Source: CAJAQL01 sp964442965 | GTDB taxonomy: Bacteria > Patescibacteriota > Minisyncoccia > UBA6257 > 2-01-FULL-56-20 | NCBI GenBank assembly: GCA_964442965.1 | Contig: CAYUBE010000008.1 | Coordinates: 1-35,046, forward strand | Direction of reading: 5' to 3' | DNA length: 35,046 nt | Shown: piece by piece, positions 1-6,885 of the stretch | Layout of the letters: each line of letters opens with the position of its first letter | Position numbering within the stretch: the first letter of the stretch is position 1 | Notes under the pieces: generated by a model | Database searches by the model: none | What the model was told of the DNA's origin: nothing | Seen by the model: the letters and a program-made list of their open reading frames with translations, nothing else | Position numbers and translations under genes: made by a program

Positions 1-33
1 TAACCCCTCGGATTTTCGGTAAAATAGGTTCGT

Positions 34-170
34 ACTACGGACATTAACTGCGACAACTTGATTAAAGAACGGATGATGATTTTGGACAGCGCTCCAGGGC
101 CGCCAGGCCGGTCTTACTGTCCAAAATCATTATCCGTTCTTTGCAATCGCAATTATTTATATGCCGTAGT
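34..170. repeat. Long imperfect palindrome, possible structured RNA or small mobile remnant
   Basis: The core is an inverted repeat with 26-nt arms at 64-89 and 117-142 that differ at one position. A 27-nt GC-rich spacer between them is itself rich in CCAGG/CCGG. A second pairing layer lies outside: ACTACGG at 34-40 matches CCGTAGT at 164-170, with weaker symmetry between. No open reading frame is convincing here. It could be a strong bidirectional terminator, a structured RNA or a MITE-like element. The sequence alone does not decide. Confidence 0.55.
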
Positions 171-231
171 TCGCGTATTTTCAGTGTCGCGCGTCACTGC
201 TGTTTTGTTCGCCTTCCCTATGTGACGGTAC

Positions 232-237
232 TATAAT
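232..237 (+). promoter_or_regulatory. -10 element for the gene at 245
   Basis: A perfect TATAAT lies 7 nt before the ATG, predicting a transcript that begins at or one base before the start codon. No clear -35 is seen. Confidence 0.55.
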
Positions 238-244
238 AAATAAC

Positions 245-1027
245 ATGGAAAAAGTATCAATAGAAGGTGGGGAAGTATCGAAAAATGAAAGCCATCCCGT
301 AAAAGAAAAGATTAAGAAAATCGGCGAGCTTATTGCAATGGTAGCCCTCCTTAATCTTTTCAGCGTTAGGGAGGGAGTTGCTCAAGAGAACCCGGAGATT
401 ATCAAAAAACTGAAGGGCGAGATTGAACAGATTAAAATAAAAACCGCAGACGAAGAGAAAAAATTAGAAGATTTTGTAATCCAGAAAGGTGGAGAAGGCA
501 ACATTAACGGAATACCAATAAGGGAATTCATAAGCCCACTTGGTGAGCGCGTTATTACAATGGGGGGATCTCTCGATTCTCGGGAAAAGCCATGGATTAT
601 AGTCGAGAACAAAAATGCGTCGGTTCGGTATTTTGATGAAAATAGTGATGGTCTGTTCGATAGGATCATTTTTAATGATGATGATAAAGATTATGAAACC
701 AATGGGATGATAACGCCGGCAGGTTTGGAGGCGAAGTCATTCGACAATATAAACGACACTTTCGAACCTTTTGAAGAAGTTGCTAAACGGGCCGAGGATC
801 ATGGCGCGGGTCGTTTTAAGGACCTCCCAATGCTTGGAAAAATAAAAAAGATAGTTATTGACGTTAGTGAAAAGAGTGGGGCGTTCTTTGTGCAAGGGGC
901 ATATTACGAAACAGGAGAGGTGATTCATCGCCATGGGGTAGAAACGGTGGCGGCATTGGCAAATTTCGAAAAGTTACAAAATTGCTACTTAGAAAACTTG
1001 GAAAAAATTTTAGGCGAGTGTAAATAA
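245..1027 (+). CDS. Unknown protein with N-terminal hydrophobic segment
   Basis: 260 aa, family not recognised. Residues about 28-45 form a hydrophobic stretch ending near a VAQ site, after a charged Lys-rich N-terminus. This fits a signal peptide or membrane anchor, so the rest is probably outside the cytoplasmic membrane. A Glu/Lys-rich, likely helical part follows at about 50-75. Near residue 135 a DENSDGLFD segment and a nearby run of aspartates resemble an EF-hand or dockerin-type calcium loop. The C-terminal third has aromatic and Gly-rich strands and two His in RHG context. The start is supported by TATAAT 7 nt upstream. It stands alone, convergent with the next gene across a shared terminator. 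Function unknown; the calcium idea is inference from one motif. Confidence 0.7.
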   Translation: MEKVSIEGGEVSKNESHPVKEKIKKIGELIAMVALLNLFSVREGVAQENPEIIKKLKGEIEQIKIKTADEEKKLEDFVIQKGGEGNINGIPIREFISPLGERVITMGGSLDSREKPWIIVENKNASVRYFDENSDGLFDRIIFNDDDKDYETNGMITPAGLEAKSFDNINDTFEPFEEVAKRAEDHGAGRFKDLPMLGKIKKIVIDVSEKSGAFFVQGAYYETGEVIHRHGVETVAALANFEKLQNCYLENLEKILGECK

Positions 1028-1150
1028 TTGGCAGGTGATTTCCATAGTAAGGGGGCTGTATTTTTACTGCCGCATCTTTTGTGATTGTTGAATATGAAGT
1101 TTTGTTCTGTCACCGAGCCGGCCGAGGATTGATATCATATGAAAAATAGA

Positions 1151-1186
1151 AAAAGCGATACAAAATAATTTTTTTGCATCGCTTTT
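1151..1186. terminator. Bidirectional terminator between convergent genes
   Basis: AAAAGCGAT on the left pairs with ATCGCTTTT on the right, with A- and T-tracts continuing the stem and one mismatch. It can serve the plus-strand gene ending at 1027 and overlaps the stop codon of the minus-strand gene ending at 1185. Confidence 0.65.
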
Positions 1187-1502
1187 ATGGAAAACTCTTA
1201 TTTTTCGGGATAGGCACCCTTCCGCGCACAATCTGGATTTCATCCCAGACCAGATGGGCATTCAGGCCCACGATCGCCCCGATCGATATTAGTTTCACGA
1301 GCCAGGTAGCCTCCACCGAATCCATTTTTATTACGACGTAAGAAAGACAAACTATTCCAATGCCCATAAGAATAAGGCTGAACAGAGGAAGAAGCTTTCC
1401 CTGGATGCAGGAATTACGTCGAAACGCCATTAGGAAGGAGGACGTGATATAAAGAATCAATGCAATGGCGACCACCGTCAGGAGCAACCAATCTATTTTC
1501 AT
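1185..1502 (-). CDS. Small membrane protein, unknown function
   Basis: 105 aa. Three hydrophobic segments are visible, roughly residues 4-26, 38-60 and 68-85, joined by short charged loops, with a basic Pro-containing tail. No known family is recognised. AAGGG lies about 8 nt before the ATG, making this one of the few genes here with a plausible Shine-Dalgarno sequence. It is a single-gene unit, with a gene facing it on the left and a divergent gene on the right. The stop codon is inside the terminator hairpin. A real gene is likely because it is mainly membrane-spanning, has a clean start and ends at the terminator. Confidence 0.6.
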   Translation of the reverse strand: MKIDWLLLTVVAIALILYITSSFLMAFRRNSCIQGKLLPLFSLILMGIGIVCLSYVVIKMDSVEATWLVKLISIGAIVGLNAHLVWDEIQIVRGRVPIPKNKSFP

Positions 1503-1609
1503 GAAACATACCCTTTTGTGATGAAATTTTTGAATTAAACTAATTTAGAGGATACTTGTTTCGCAGATGGGTTGTCAATTTATCAGAACTCGACTCCGGT
1601 AATTGTTTT

Positions 1610-1618
1610 TGCTATCAT
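1610..1618 (+). promoter_or_regulatory. Extended -10 for the tRNA-binding protein
   Basis: TGC-TATCAT ends 7 nt before the ATG at 1626. The earlier in-frame ATG at 1617 lies inside this element, so 1626 is the preferred start. Confidence 0.55.
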
Positions 1619-1625
1619 GTCTTTT

Positions 1626-1943
1626 ATGACGATCGAGGAGTTTCAGAAGGCGGATTTGCGGGTCGGGAAGATTCTCACCGCCGAGCGGGTTGAAGGGTCA
1701 GAGAAGCTTTTAAAGTTATCAGTCGATATCGGTGAGACACGGCAGATACTTTCCGGCATCGCAAAATGGTATGCGCCGGAAGATCTTATTGGTCGGGAGG
1801 CCGTCATCATTGCGAATCTCGAGCCGCGCATGATGATGGGAATGGAGAGTCAGGGAATGATCCTCGCGGCGCACGGCAAAGACGGCGAGCCCGTCGTGCT
1901 CGCGGTCGAAAAAGAGGTGCCGCCAGGAGCGAAGATAAATTAA
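1626..1943 (+). CDS. Stand-alone tRNA-binding (EMAP-II/Trbp111-like OB-fold) protein
   Basis: 105 aa, matching the C-terminal tRNA-binding domain of methionyl-tRNA synthetase and free-standing relatives (Trbp111, CsaA). It begins FQKADLRVGKIL, continues with a SEKLLKLSVDIGE strand pair, QILSGIAKWY, NLEPRMMMG and SQGMILAA, and ends near VPPGAKI, which is the full domain in the usual order. Such proteins bind the outside corner of tRNA and may act in trans on MetRS. The reading frame is open from 1572, but the extended -10 at 1610-1618 makes 1626 the better start. No synthetase catalytic domain is encoded nearby, so it is a separate gene. Family assignment is firm; the exact partner is inference. 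Confidence 0.88.
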   Translation: MTIEEFQKADLRVGKILTAERVEGSEKLLKLSVDIGETRQILSGIAKWYAPEDLIGREAVIIANLEPRMMMGMESQGMILAAHGKDGEPVVLAVEKEVPPGAKIN

Positions 1944-1997
1944 CAATTTTCAATTTAGCAATTTACGAGCATTCGTTGAAAATTACCTTACAAAACT

Positions 1998-2519
1998 ATG
2001 CAAAAGAAAATAATCATCACTATTTGTTTTGTGGTTCTCGCAGGAGTTCTCATCTGGGCGGGGGTTTGGTATGATGCAAAGCAAGAACAAGAAAATAATC
2101 AGGCCCAGGCGCAGGCCGGAGCGGTGGCGATCGCAGCTCAAAATGCGGCCCAACAAACTATCATGCAAAATTTTAAGATCACGGACGTAGCTACCGGTAC
2201 GGGTGCCGCAGTTCAGAACGGCGATACCGTGAGCGTGCTTTACACGGGTTCGCTCGATGACGGGACGGTCTTCGATGCATCGTCATTGCACGGCAACCAG
2301 CCATTCAGTTTTACGGTTGGTGCGAATCAGGTCATCAAAGGGTGGGACCTTGGCCTCGTCGGCATGAAAGTTGGCGGTAAGCGTGAGCTCGTGATCCCGC
2401 CGGAGCTGGGATATGGCGCCAATCCTCCGACGACGGCCATTCCTCCGAATGCGACATTGCATTTTACCGTAGAACTTCTTTCGATAAGTTCCAGTTCCGC
2501 TTCTACGACAGGGCAATAG
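1998..2519 (+). CDS. Membrane-anchored FKBP-type peptidyl-prolyl isomerase
   Basis: 173 aa. A short basic N-terminus precedes one membrane segment (about 5-25), then an Ala/Gln-rich linker (about 29-58), so the catalytic domain is probably extracytoplasmic. The FKBP domain spans about 60-162 with the usual marks: GDTVSVLYTGSLDDGTVFDAS, VIKGWDLGLVGMKVGGKRELVIPPELGYG, and IPPNATLHFTVELL at the end. It should catalyse cis-trans isomerisation of Xaa-Pro bonds in exported proteins. The C-terminus is a Ser/Thr tail. It lies 54 nt after the preceding gene. No strong Shine-Dalgarno is visible, and TTGAAA with an AT-rich stretch just before the ATG suggests its own promoter. Confidence 0.93.
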   Translation: MQKKIIITICFVVLAGVLIWAGVWYDAKQEQENNQAQAQAGAVAIAAQNAAQQTIMQNFKITDVATGTGAAVQNGDTVSVLYTGSLDDGTVFDASSLHGNQPFSFTVGANQVIKGWDLGLVGMKVGGKRELVIPPELGYGANPPTTAIPPNATLHFTVELLSISSSSASTTGQ

Positions 2520-2530
2520 GCGGAAGGTAG

Positions 2531-2539
2531 TGCTATAAT
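2531..2539 (+). promoter_or_regulatory. Extended -10 for the pilus gene pair
   Basis: TGC-TATAAT, consensus, ends 6 nt before the GTG at 2546. The predicted +1 is the G of the start codon. Confidence 0.6.
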
Positions 2540-2545
2540 AGGAAG

Positions 2546-2968
2546 GTGAGCAAGGATCATGCCTCGAAAAAAAATGTCGAAGGTCAGGCGTTTTTATCAA
2601 CCGTCCTTGTTATCGGCGGCGTTCTGATCGTTATCGCTGCGGCGGTCGCCGTTTTCGCGGCGACGTTCGTTGACAGCGGTTACGGCCTACAGGCATCCGA
2701 TCGGGCTGAATCCGTCGCGACGGCGGGAGCGAACGATGCCTACCTCAGGCTGGTTCGCGCAAGCTCTTTTTCATCGGGGGGCTATACGGTCACGATGCCG
2801 GAGGGAAGCGCCACGGTTGCCGTGACGCAGAATAGCCCGTCGACCGGTGAAGCGACCGTGCTTTCGATTGCGACCATCGGTGGCCGTACACGTAAAATAA
2901 ATGCGGTGTTCGCGGTTAATTCGTCGACGGGACAAGTTACATCGGTTTTATGGCAAGATGTCCAATAA
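2546..2968 (+). CDS. PilX-like type IV pilus minor component
   Basis: 140 aa with a GTG start fixed by the extended -10 six bases upstream. Residues about 12-43 are a charged N-terminus plus one long hydrophobic segment. The following part (ASDRAESVATAGANDAYLRL) resembles the segment after the membrane helix in PilX-type minor pilins, where Gln/Ala/Glu-rich helices precede small strands. The rest is Ser/Thr/Gly-rich, strand-like and looks exported. No classical GFTLIE prepilin cleavage motif is seen (it reads VEGQAFLS), so processing is uncertain. The last 11 nt overlap the start of the PilM/PilN-like gene, which implies translational coupling and supports a pilus role. Assignment is by shape and context, not strong identity. 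Confidence 0.55.
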   Translation: MSKDHASKKNVEGQAFLSTVLVIGGVLIVIAAAVAVFAATFVDSGYGLQASDRAESVATAGANDAYLRLVRASSFSSGGYTVTMPEGSATVAVTQNSPSTGEATVLSIATIGGRTRKINAVFAVNSSTGQVTSVLWQDVQ

Positions 2969-4526
2969 CGAAACACAAACTGGAAACAGGGTGAAGGAGG
3001 CAGGCGGACTTGCAGAGAAGCTGCTGCGTTTTCTCCATATCCGTCCCGTCGTGGGAGGCCTTGAAGTGACCGATCAGTTGCTGCGCCTCGCTTATTTCGA
3101 TGGCATGGCGTGGCAGTTTTATGCGGTTCGCATCGAGCCCGGAGTTTGCGAAGGGGGCAAGATCAACGACAAGGCTGCCTTTATTGCGGCGCTCGTTGCG
3201 CTTCGATCCCAGGTCCCCAAATTTGCAAAGAAGGATAGCGTGATGCATGTGATTGTCTCCCTTGGTGCCGCATCGATCTATAATCAGATATTCAATCTGC
3301 CGCTTCTCACCGGGGAAAGTTTTAATACGGCGATGAAGCTCAATTTACAGATGTCTTCATCGGTCGACGCAGCAGAAGCTTATTCGGGCTGGGAAATCAT
3401 CAGTCGGGATGAAGCCGCGGGACGCGCCGAGGTCCTGGGCGCATTCGCCGACCGCGCCATGGTCGACGTCATGACCGGAGCTCTCTTCTCTGCCGGTTTC
3501 GTCGCGATCACGGTGGAGTCAAAAGCACTGGCCGTTGCCCGAATGGTCCGCGAGTATGGTTCCGGCCTCGATCTTGAGAAGCCTTACCTCATTGCTATCA
3601 TTGATGATAGCGGGCTTGATTTTATCATCGTCCGGCACGGGAGGCTTTGTTTTGAATATATGAATCCATGGAAGGATATGACGGACGAAAAAGGAGAAAT
3701 ATTATTTGATCGATTTACGCAGGCCTTCACGCTTGATTTGCATCAAGTCATGAATTTTTACCGCCAGCATTGGACCGAACCGATGGCTGCCATCGGACTT
3801 GCCGGAGACTCCTTCATTGCCGAGGCGCGCGCCGCCATCGCAGCGGCGGAGCCGATGCCAATATTCCTTTTGAAAGATGCCGTCGGCGGAGTTCCCGATG
3901 CGTGGATTGTCGCCCTGGGATCGGGGTTGCGTGGCGCCGTACCAAGGGGGAAAGATCGGGAAATAACCTTTCTTGGCGACGGAGCGAAGGAAATACTTGA
4001 AAACAGCAGGGTCGTCGATTTTCTATCGTTCTGGCGCGTGACGATCCCGGTTGTTCTCGGCATCTTATTCGCCACGTTCGTTCTTGCCGATGTTTTTCTC
4101 CGAACGGCGCAGAATGGCACGATAGGGTATTCCGCGGCCGTCATTTCGGAAGGAGCGAATGCCAAGGAGATGTCCGATCTGATGTCCCGGGCTACGGCGT
4201 TCAATAGTTCTGTCGCTATGATTTCATCCGTGGAGGCATCTTCGACGCCGCGATATGTGGTTATCAACGCCATTTCGAATGCAGCAGCAAGCAATGACGT
4301 GACCATCACGCGCATCACGTTGCAATCCGATGATGAGCCCATTTTGATCGCGGGCCAGTCACAATCCGAGGACGCAATTCTTGCATTCAAGTCGTCGATC
4401 GGGCAGATGCCTGGTTTTGGTGCCGTGAACCTTCCTCTGGCGGGGATTCAGGGCAGTGGGTCATCATATTCGTTTTCCATGACGTTTTCCGAACAGGGAT
4501 CGGCCGCGAGCAGTACGCCGCAATAA
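2958..4526 (+). CDS. PilM-PilN-like fusion, type IV pilus inner-membrane platform protein
   Basis: 522 aa from the ATG that overlaps the previous gene by 11 nt; an earlier in-frame start (2901) would overlap it much more. Residues about 30-345 resemble a PilM-type actin-fold ATPase: GLEVTDQLLRLAYF at the start, a repeat of strands and helices, LIAIIDDSGLDFIIVRHG as the second phosphate-type strand pair, and AWIVALGSGLRG near the end. One membrane helix follows at about 360-382, then an extracytoplasmic domain of about 140 aa that fits PilN/PilO-like proteins (Asn/Ser-rich helix, then VVINAISNAA and TITRITLQSDDEPILIAGQS strands). In most bacteria PilM and PilN are separate proteins that bind each other; here they appear joined. 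The fold assignments are inference from motif order and topology. Confidence 0.65.
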   Translation: MSNNETQTGNRVKEAGGLAEKLLRFLHIRPVVGGLEVTDQLLRLAYFDGMAWQFYAVRIEPGVCEGGKINDKAAFIAALVALRSQVPKFAKKDSVMHVIVSLGAASIYNQIFNLPLLTGESFNTAMKLNLQMSSSVDAAEAYSGWEIISRDEAAGRAEVLGAFADRAMVDVMTGALFSAGFVAITVESKALAVARMVREYGSGLDLEKPYLIAIIDDSGLDFIIVRHGRLCFEYMNPWKDMTDEKGEILFDRFTQAFTLDLHQVMNFYRQHWTEPMAAIGLAGDSFIAEARAAIAAAEPMPIFLLKDAVGGVPDAWIVALGSGLRGAVPRGKDREITFLGDGAKEILENSRVVDFLSFWRVTIPVVLGILFATFVLADVFLRTAQNGTIGYSAAVISEGANAKEMSDLMSRATAFNSSVAMISSVEASSTPRYVVINAISNAAASNDVTITRITLQSDDEPILIAGQSQSEDAILAFKSSIGQMPGFGAVNLPLAGIQGSGSSYSFSMTFSEQGSAASSTPQ

Positions 4527-4535
4527 CTCGTCGAG

Positions 4536-5471
4536 ATGAAAACATTACTGCTCATCGACGCGAACTCCGTCATCCACCGTTCGTTCCATGCCCTGCCGCC
4601 GTTCACGGGGCCGTCCGGCGAACCGACCGGCGCACTCTACGGCATCGCGAGCATTCTCCTCAAATTATGGCGGGAGGAAAAACCGGCGTATGCCGCGGCA
4701 CTGTTCGACCGGCCTGAGCCAACCTTCCGTAAAAAAGAATATGCCGAATACAAAGCTCAGCGCCCGCCGGCACCCGATGATCTCATCACACAGATCATCG
4801 AGGCGCATCATCTCTTTGAAGCGTTTGGCATAACGACGTTCGAGAAGCCGGGATTCGAAGCTGACGACCTCATTGCGACCTTGGCGGAAAAATTCAGAAA
4901 GGAGCCCGATGTGCAGGTCGTCATTCTGACGGGCGACCGCGATACCCTCCAGCTTGTCGAGGACGATAAAGTGGTCGTGAGGACTTTTAATAAAGGAGTG
5001 AGCGACACGACAACCTACGACGAAAAAGCGGTCATCGCGAAATACGGCTTCGCGCCGAATTTGATGGTGGATTATAAAGCGCTCGTCGGTGACGCTTCGG
5101 ACAATATCAAAGGAGTTTCCGGCGTGGGGCCGAAGACCGCGACGGAACTTATTCAAAAATTCGGGAATATCGAAAATATCTGGAAAGCCATTCCGAACGA
5201 TCCGAAACTGGTGGCGCACCTCGGTGGCCGCGAGCACGAAGAAGAAGCGAAGTTTTCAAAAAAATTGGTCATCTTGGAAAGGAATGTTCCGCTTGCGCTA
5301 TGCGGAATTTCCGATCTTGCGGTCTCGGACGCAACTCCTTCGATCGAATCGTATTTTCAGAAAGAAGGATTTGTCACTTTGCTCAAACGATTTGAAAAAG
5401 GGAACGCACCGTTCGTGAATTCCAAAAAGAAAAAGGAAAAACCACCCAGCCGCCAAGAGTCAATGTTCTAG
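4536..5471 (+). CDS. Stand-alone 5'-3' exonuclease (Pol I N-terminal/flap nuclease family)
   Basis: 311 aa. It carries the family's metal-binding residues in order: D8 (LLLIDAN), E108/D110/D111 (FEADDLI), D134/D136 (TGDRDTLQL) and D186/D189 (GDASDNIKG), followed by the helix-hairpin-helix GVSGVGPKTA at about 194-203. It should remove RNA primers and 5' flaps during replication and repair. There is no polymerase or 3'-5' exonuclease domain; the protein ends in a Lys-rich tail. It starts 9 nt after the pilus gene's stop, so it is co-transcribed with it, probably by chance of gene packing. Family identity is strong. Whether a separate polA exists cannot be judged from this window. Confidence 0.93.
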   Translation: MKTLLLIDANSVIHRSFHALPPFTGPSGEPTGALYGIASILLKLWREEKPAYAAALFDRPEPTFRKKEYAEYKAQRPPAPDDLITQIIEAHHLFEAFGITTFEKPGFEADDLIATLAEKFRKEPDVQVVILTGDRDTLQLVEDDKVVVRTFNKGVSDTTTYDEKAVIAKYGFAPNLMVDYKALVGDASDNIKGVSGVGPKTATELIQKFGNIENIWKAIPNDPKLVAHLGGREHEEEAKFSKKLVILERNVPLALCGISDLAVSDATPSIESYFQKEGFVTLLKRFEKGNAPFVNSKKKKEKPPSRQESMF

Positions 5472-5545
5472 CGACCAAACTTCTGGTTTCCTGATGGCCG
5501 TGTTGGATAAAAAAGCCATGCACAGTGTGTTCTATTAGCTCTTTG

Positions 5546-5554
5546 TGATACCAT
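5546..5554 (+). promoter_or_regulatory. Extended -10 for ftsA
   Basis: TGA-TACCAT ends 6 nt before the ATG at 5561, again placing +1 at the start codon. Confidence 0.45.
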
Positions 5555-5560
5555 TAAGGC

Positions 5561-6811
5561 ATGGCATGGAAGAAAATTCGCGGCGGCATGATCACGGGGA
5601 TCGACATTGGAACGTCATCGGTCAAAGTTGCCGTTGGTGAACAGGTCGGCGGGAAAATTTCTCTTGTCCACGCCGCGAAGGAATCTTGCAGCGGCCTGCG
5701 CCGTGGCGCCGTGATCGACGTCGTCGAGGTTTCACGCACCGTGAACCGCACGCTTGCCGAGATAAAAAAATTTTCAAAGTCGGCGACCAGAAATATTTAT
5801 TTGAGCATTGGCACGTCGCAGGTGAACATGCAGGTCTCGCGCGGCATCGTCGCGGTCTCACGCGCCGACGCAGAAATTTATCAGGACGACATCGACCGCG
5901 CGGTGCGGGCAAGCCAGGCAGTGAACTTGCCGCAGAATCGGATGATCGTCCACACGCTGACGCGCGAGTTTGTAGTGGATGGCGTGGGGGATATTACGGA
6001 TCCGCTTGGCCTTTCAGGCAGCCGGCTTGAGGTGCAGAGCGTGATTGTGGACGCTTTTTCGCCGCACGTGAAAAATTTGATCCGATCGGTCGAGCTGGCT
6101 GGCGGAGAGATTAGTGGCCTGGTTTTTTCTCCGCTTGTCGCCGCGCGCGCGGCGCTCTCGAAGCGGCAACGCGATCTCGGCGTCGTGCTGGTCGACATCG
6201 GTTTTGGCACCACTGGCATGAGCGTGTACGAAGAGAATAAGCTTATCGGTGTGATGAAATTTCCGGTTGGTTCCGGGAATATTTCGAACGATCTTGCGAT
6301 CGGCCTCAAAATTCCGATCGATGCCGCAGAGGAGATCAAGCTGGCATACGGCAATGCCGTGTCGCGGGACGTGAATGCCAAGGACCTCGTCGACATCACG
6401 AAGCTGGTGCCCGACGCCAAGGGTCCGGTCTCGCGCCGTTTTATCGCCGATATCATCGAATCGCGGATGGGTGAGATTTTTGATCTGATAAATGCTGAAC
6501 TGAAGTCGCATCGAAAGTATGCGGAGCTTCCGGGCGGTGCGGTCATCGTGGGCGGCGGCGCAAAGCTTCCCGGTGTTACCGACCTCGCAAAACAAAATAT
6601 GCGCCTTTCTGCGCAGATCGGTTCGACGCTCACGGAGGAATGGCTGGATGAAGGCGGCGCTTTCAAGGAATATCTCGAAGACCCCGAGTTTGTGGGCGCG
6701 CTTGGCTTGGTGCTCTGGGGCACCGATGCCTCTGGCTGGAGCAAAGAAGGTGGCGCGCGTGGTTCCGCCATCCGCGGCTTGCGGAGCATTTTCAGCTATT
6801 TTTCGCCTTAA
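5561..6811 (+). CDS. ftsA: Cell division protein FtsA
   Basis: 416 aa actin-fold ATPase that tethers FtsZ to the membrane. Phosphate-1 motif GIDIGTSSVKVAVGE is at about 13-27. The FtsA-specific SHS2/1C region spans about 78-165 (NIYLSIGTSQVNMQVSRGIV to LEVQSVIVDA). Phosphate-2 VLVDIGFGTTGMSVYEENKL is at about 208-227, with SNDLAIGLKIPIDAAEEIK after it, and the adenosine motif GGAVIVGGGAKLPG is at about 324-337. The C-terminus ends in an aromatic/basic stretch (LRSIFSYFSP) that could be the amphipathic membrane helix. A second possible start is Met10, but the -10 six bases upstream favours 5561. It lies directly before ftsZ, the classical order. PilM was considered, but the gene context and the 1C region indicate FtsA. 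Confidence 0.93.
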   Translation: MAWKKIRGGMITGIDIGTSSVKVAVGEQVGGKISLVHAAKESCSGLRRGAVIDVVEVSRTVNRTLAEIKKFSKSATRNIYLSIGTSQVNMQVSRGIVAVSRADAEIYQDDIDRAVRASQAVNLPQNRMIVHTLTREFVVDGVGDITDPLGLSGSRLEVQSVIVDAFSPHVKNLIRSVELAGGEISGLVFSPLVAARAALSKRQRDLGVVLVDIGFGTTGMSVYEENKLIGVMKFPVGSGNISNDLAIGLKIPIDAAEEIKLAYGNAVSRDVNAKDLVDITKLVPDAKGPVSRRFIADIIESRMGEIFDLINAELKSHRKYAELPGGAVIVGGGAKLPGVTDLAKQNMRLSAQIGSTLTEEWLDEGGAFKEYLEDPEFVGALGLVLWGTDASGWSKEGGARGSAIRGLRSIFSYFSP

Positions 6812-6870
6812 AAGCCCTGCCGATGTGGTCTCAACGCGGTTTTACACAGGGAGCTTTTTAAAGAAAATTC

Positions 6871-6879
6871 TGTTAAACT
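6871..6879 (+). promoter_or_regulatory. Extended -10 for ftsZ
   Basis: TGT-TAAACT ends 6 nt before the ATG at 6886, giving ftsZ its own predicted leaderless transcript in addition to read-through from ftsA. Confidence 0.5.
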
Positions 6880-6885
6880 ATTTCC

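Noticed and set aside
1572..1610. Sequence resembling the ddl terminator (TTATCAGAACTCGACTCCGGTAAT versus the hairpin at 13598)
   Set aside because: Four or more differences destroy the stem, so no hairpin can be claimed; at best a decayed relative.
2541..2545. GGAAG before the GTG at 2546 as a Shine-Dalgarno
   Set aside because: It touches the start codon and, given the -10 just upstream, would not be in the transcript.
3758..4390. 210-codon minus-strand open frame
   Set aside because: Antisense to the PilM-PilN-like gene, Ala/Ser/Thr-rich, no promoter or partner.
5881..6789. 302-codon open frame on the minus strand
   Set aside because: It is antisense to ftsA, Ser/Pro/Arg-rich with no domain, and follows from the codon use of the real gene.
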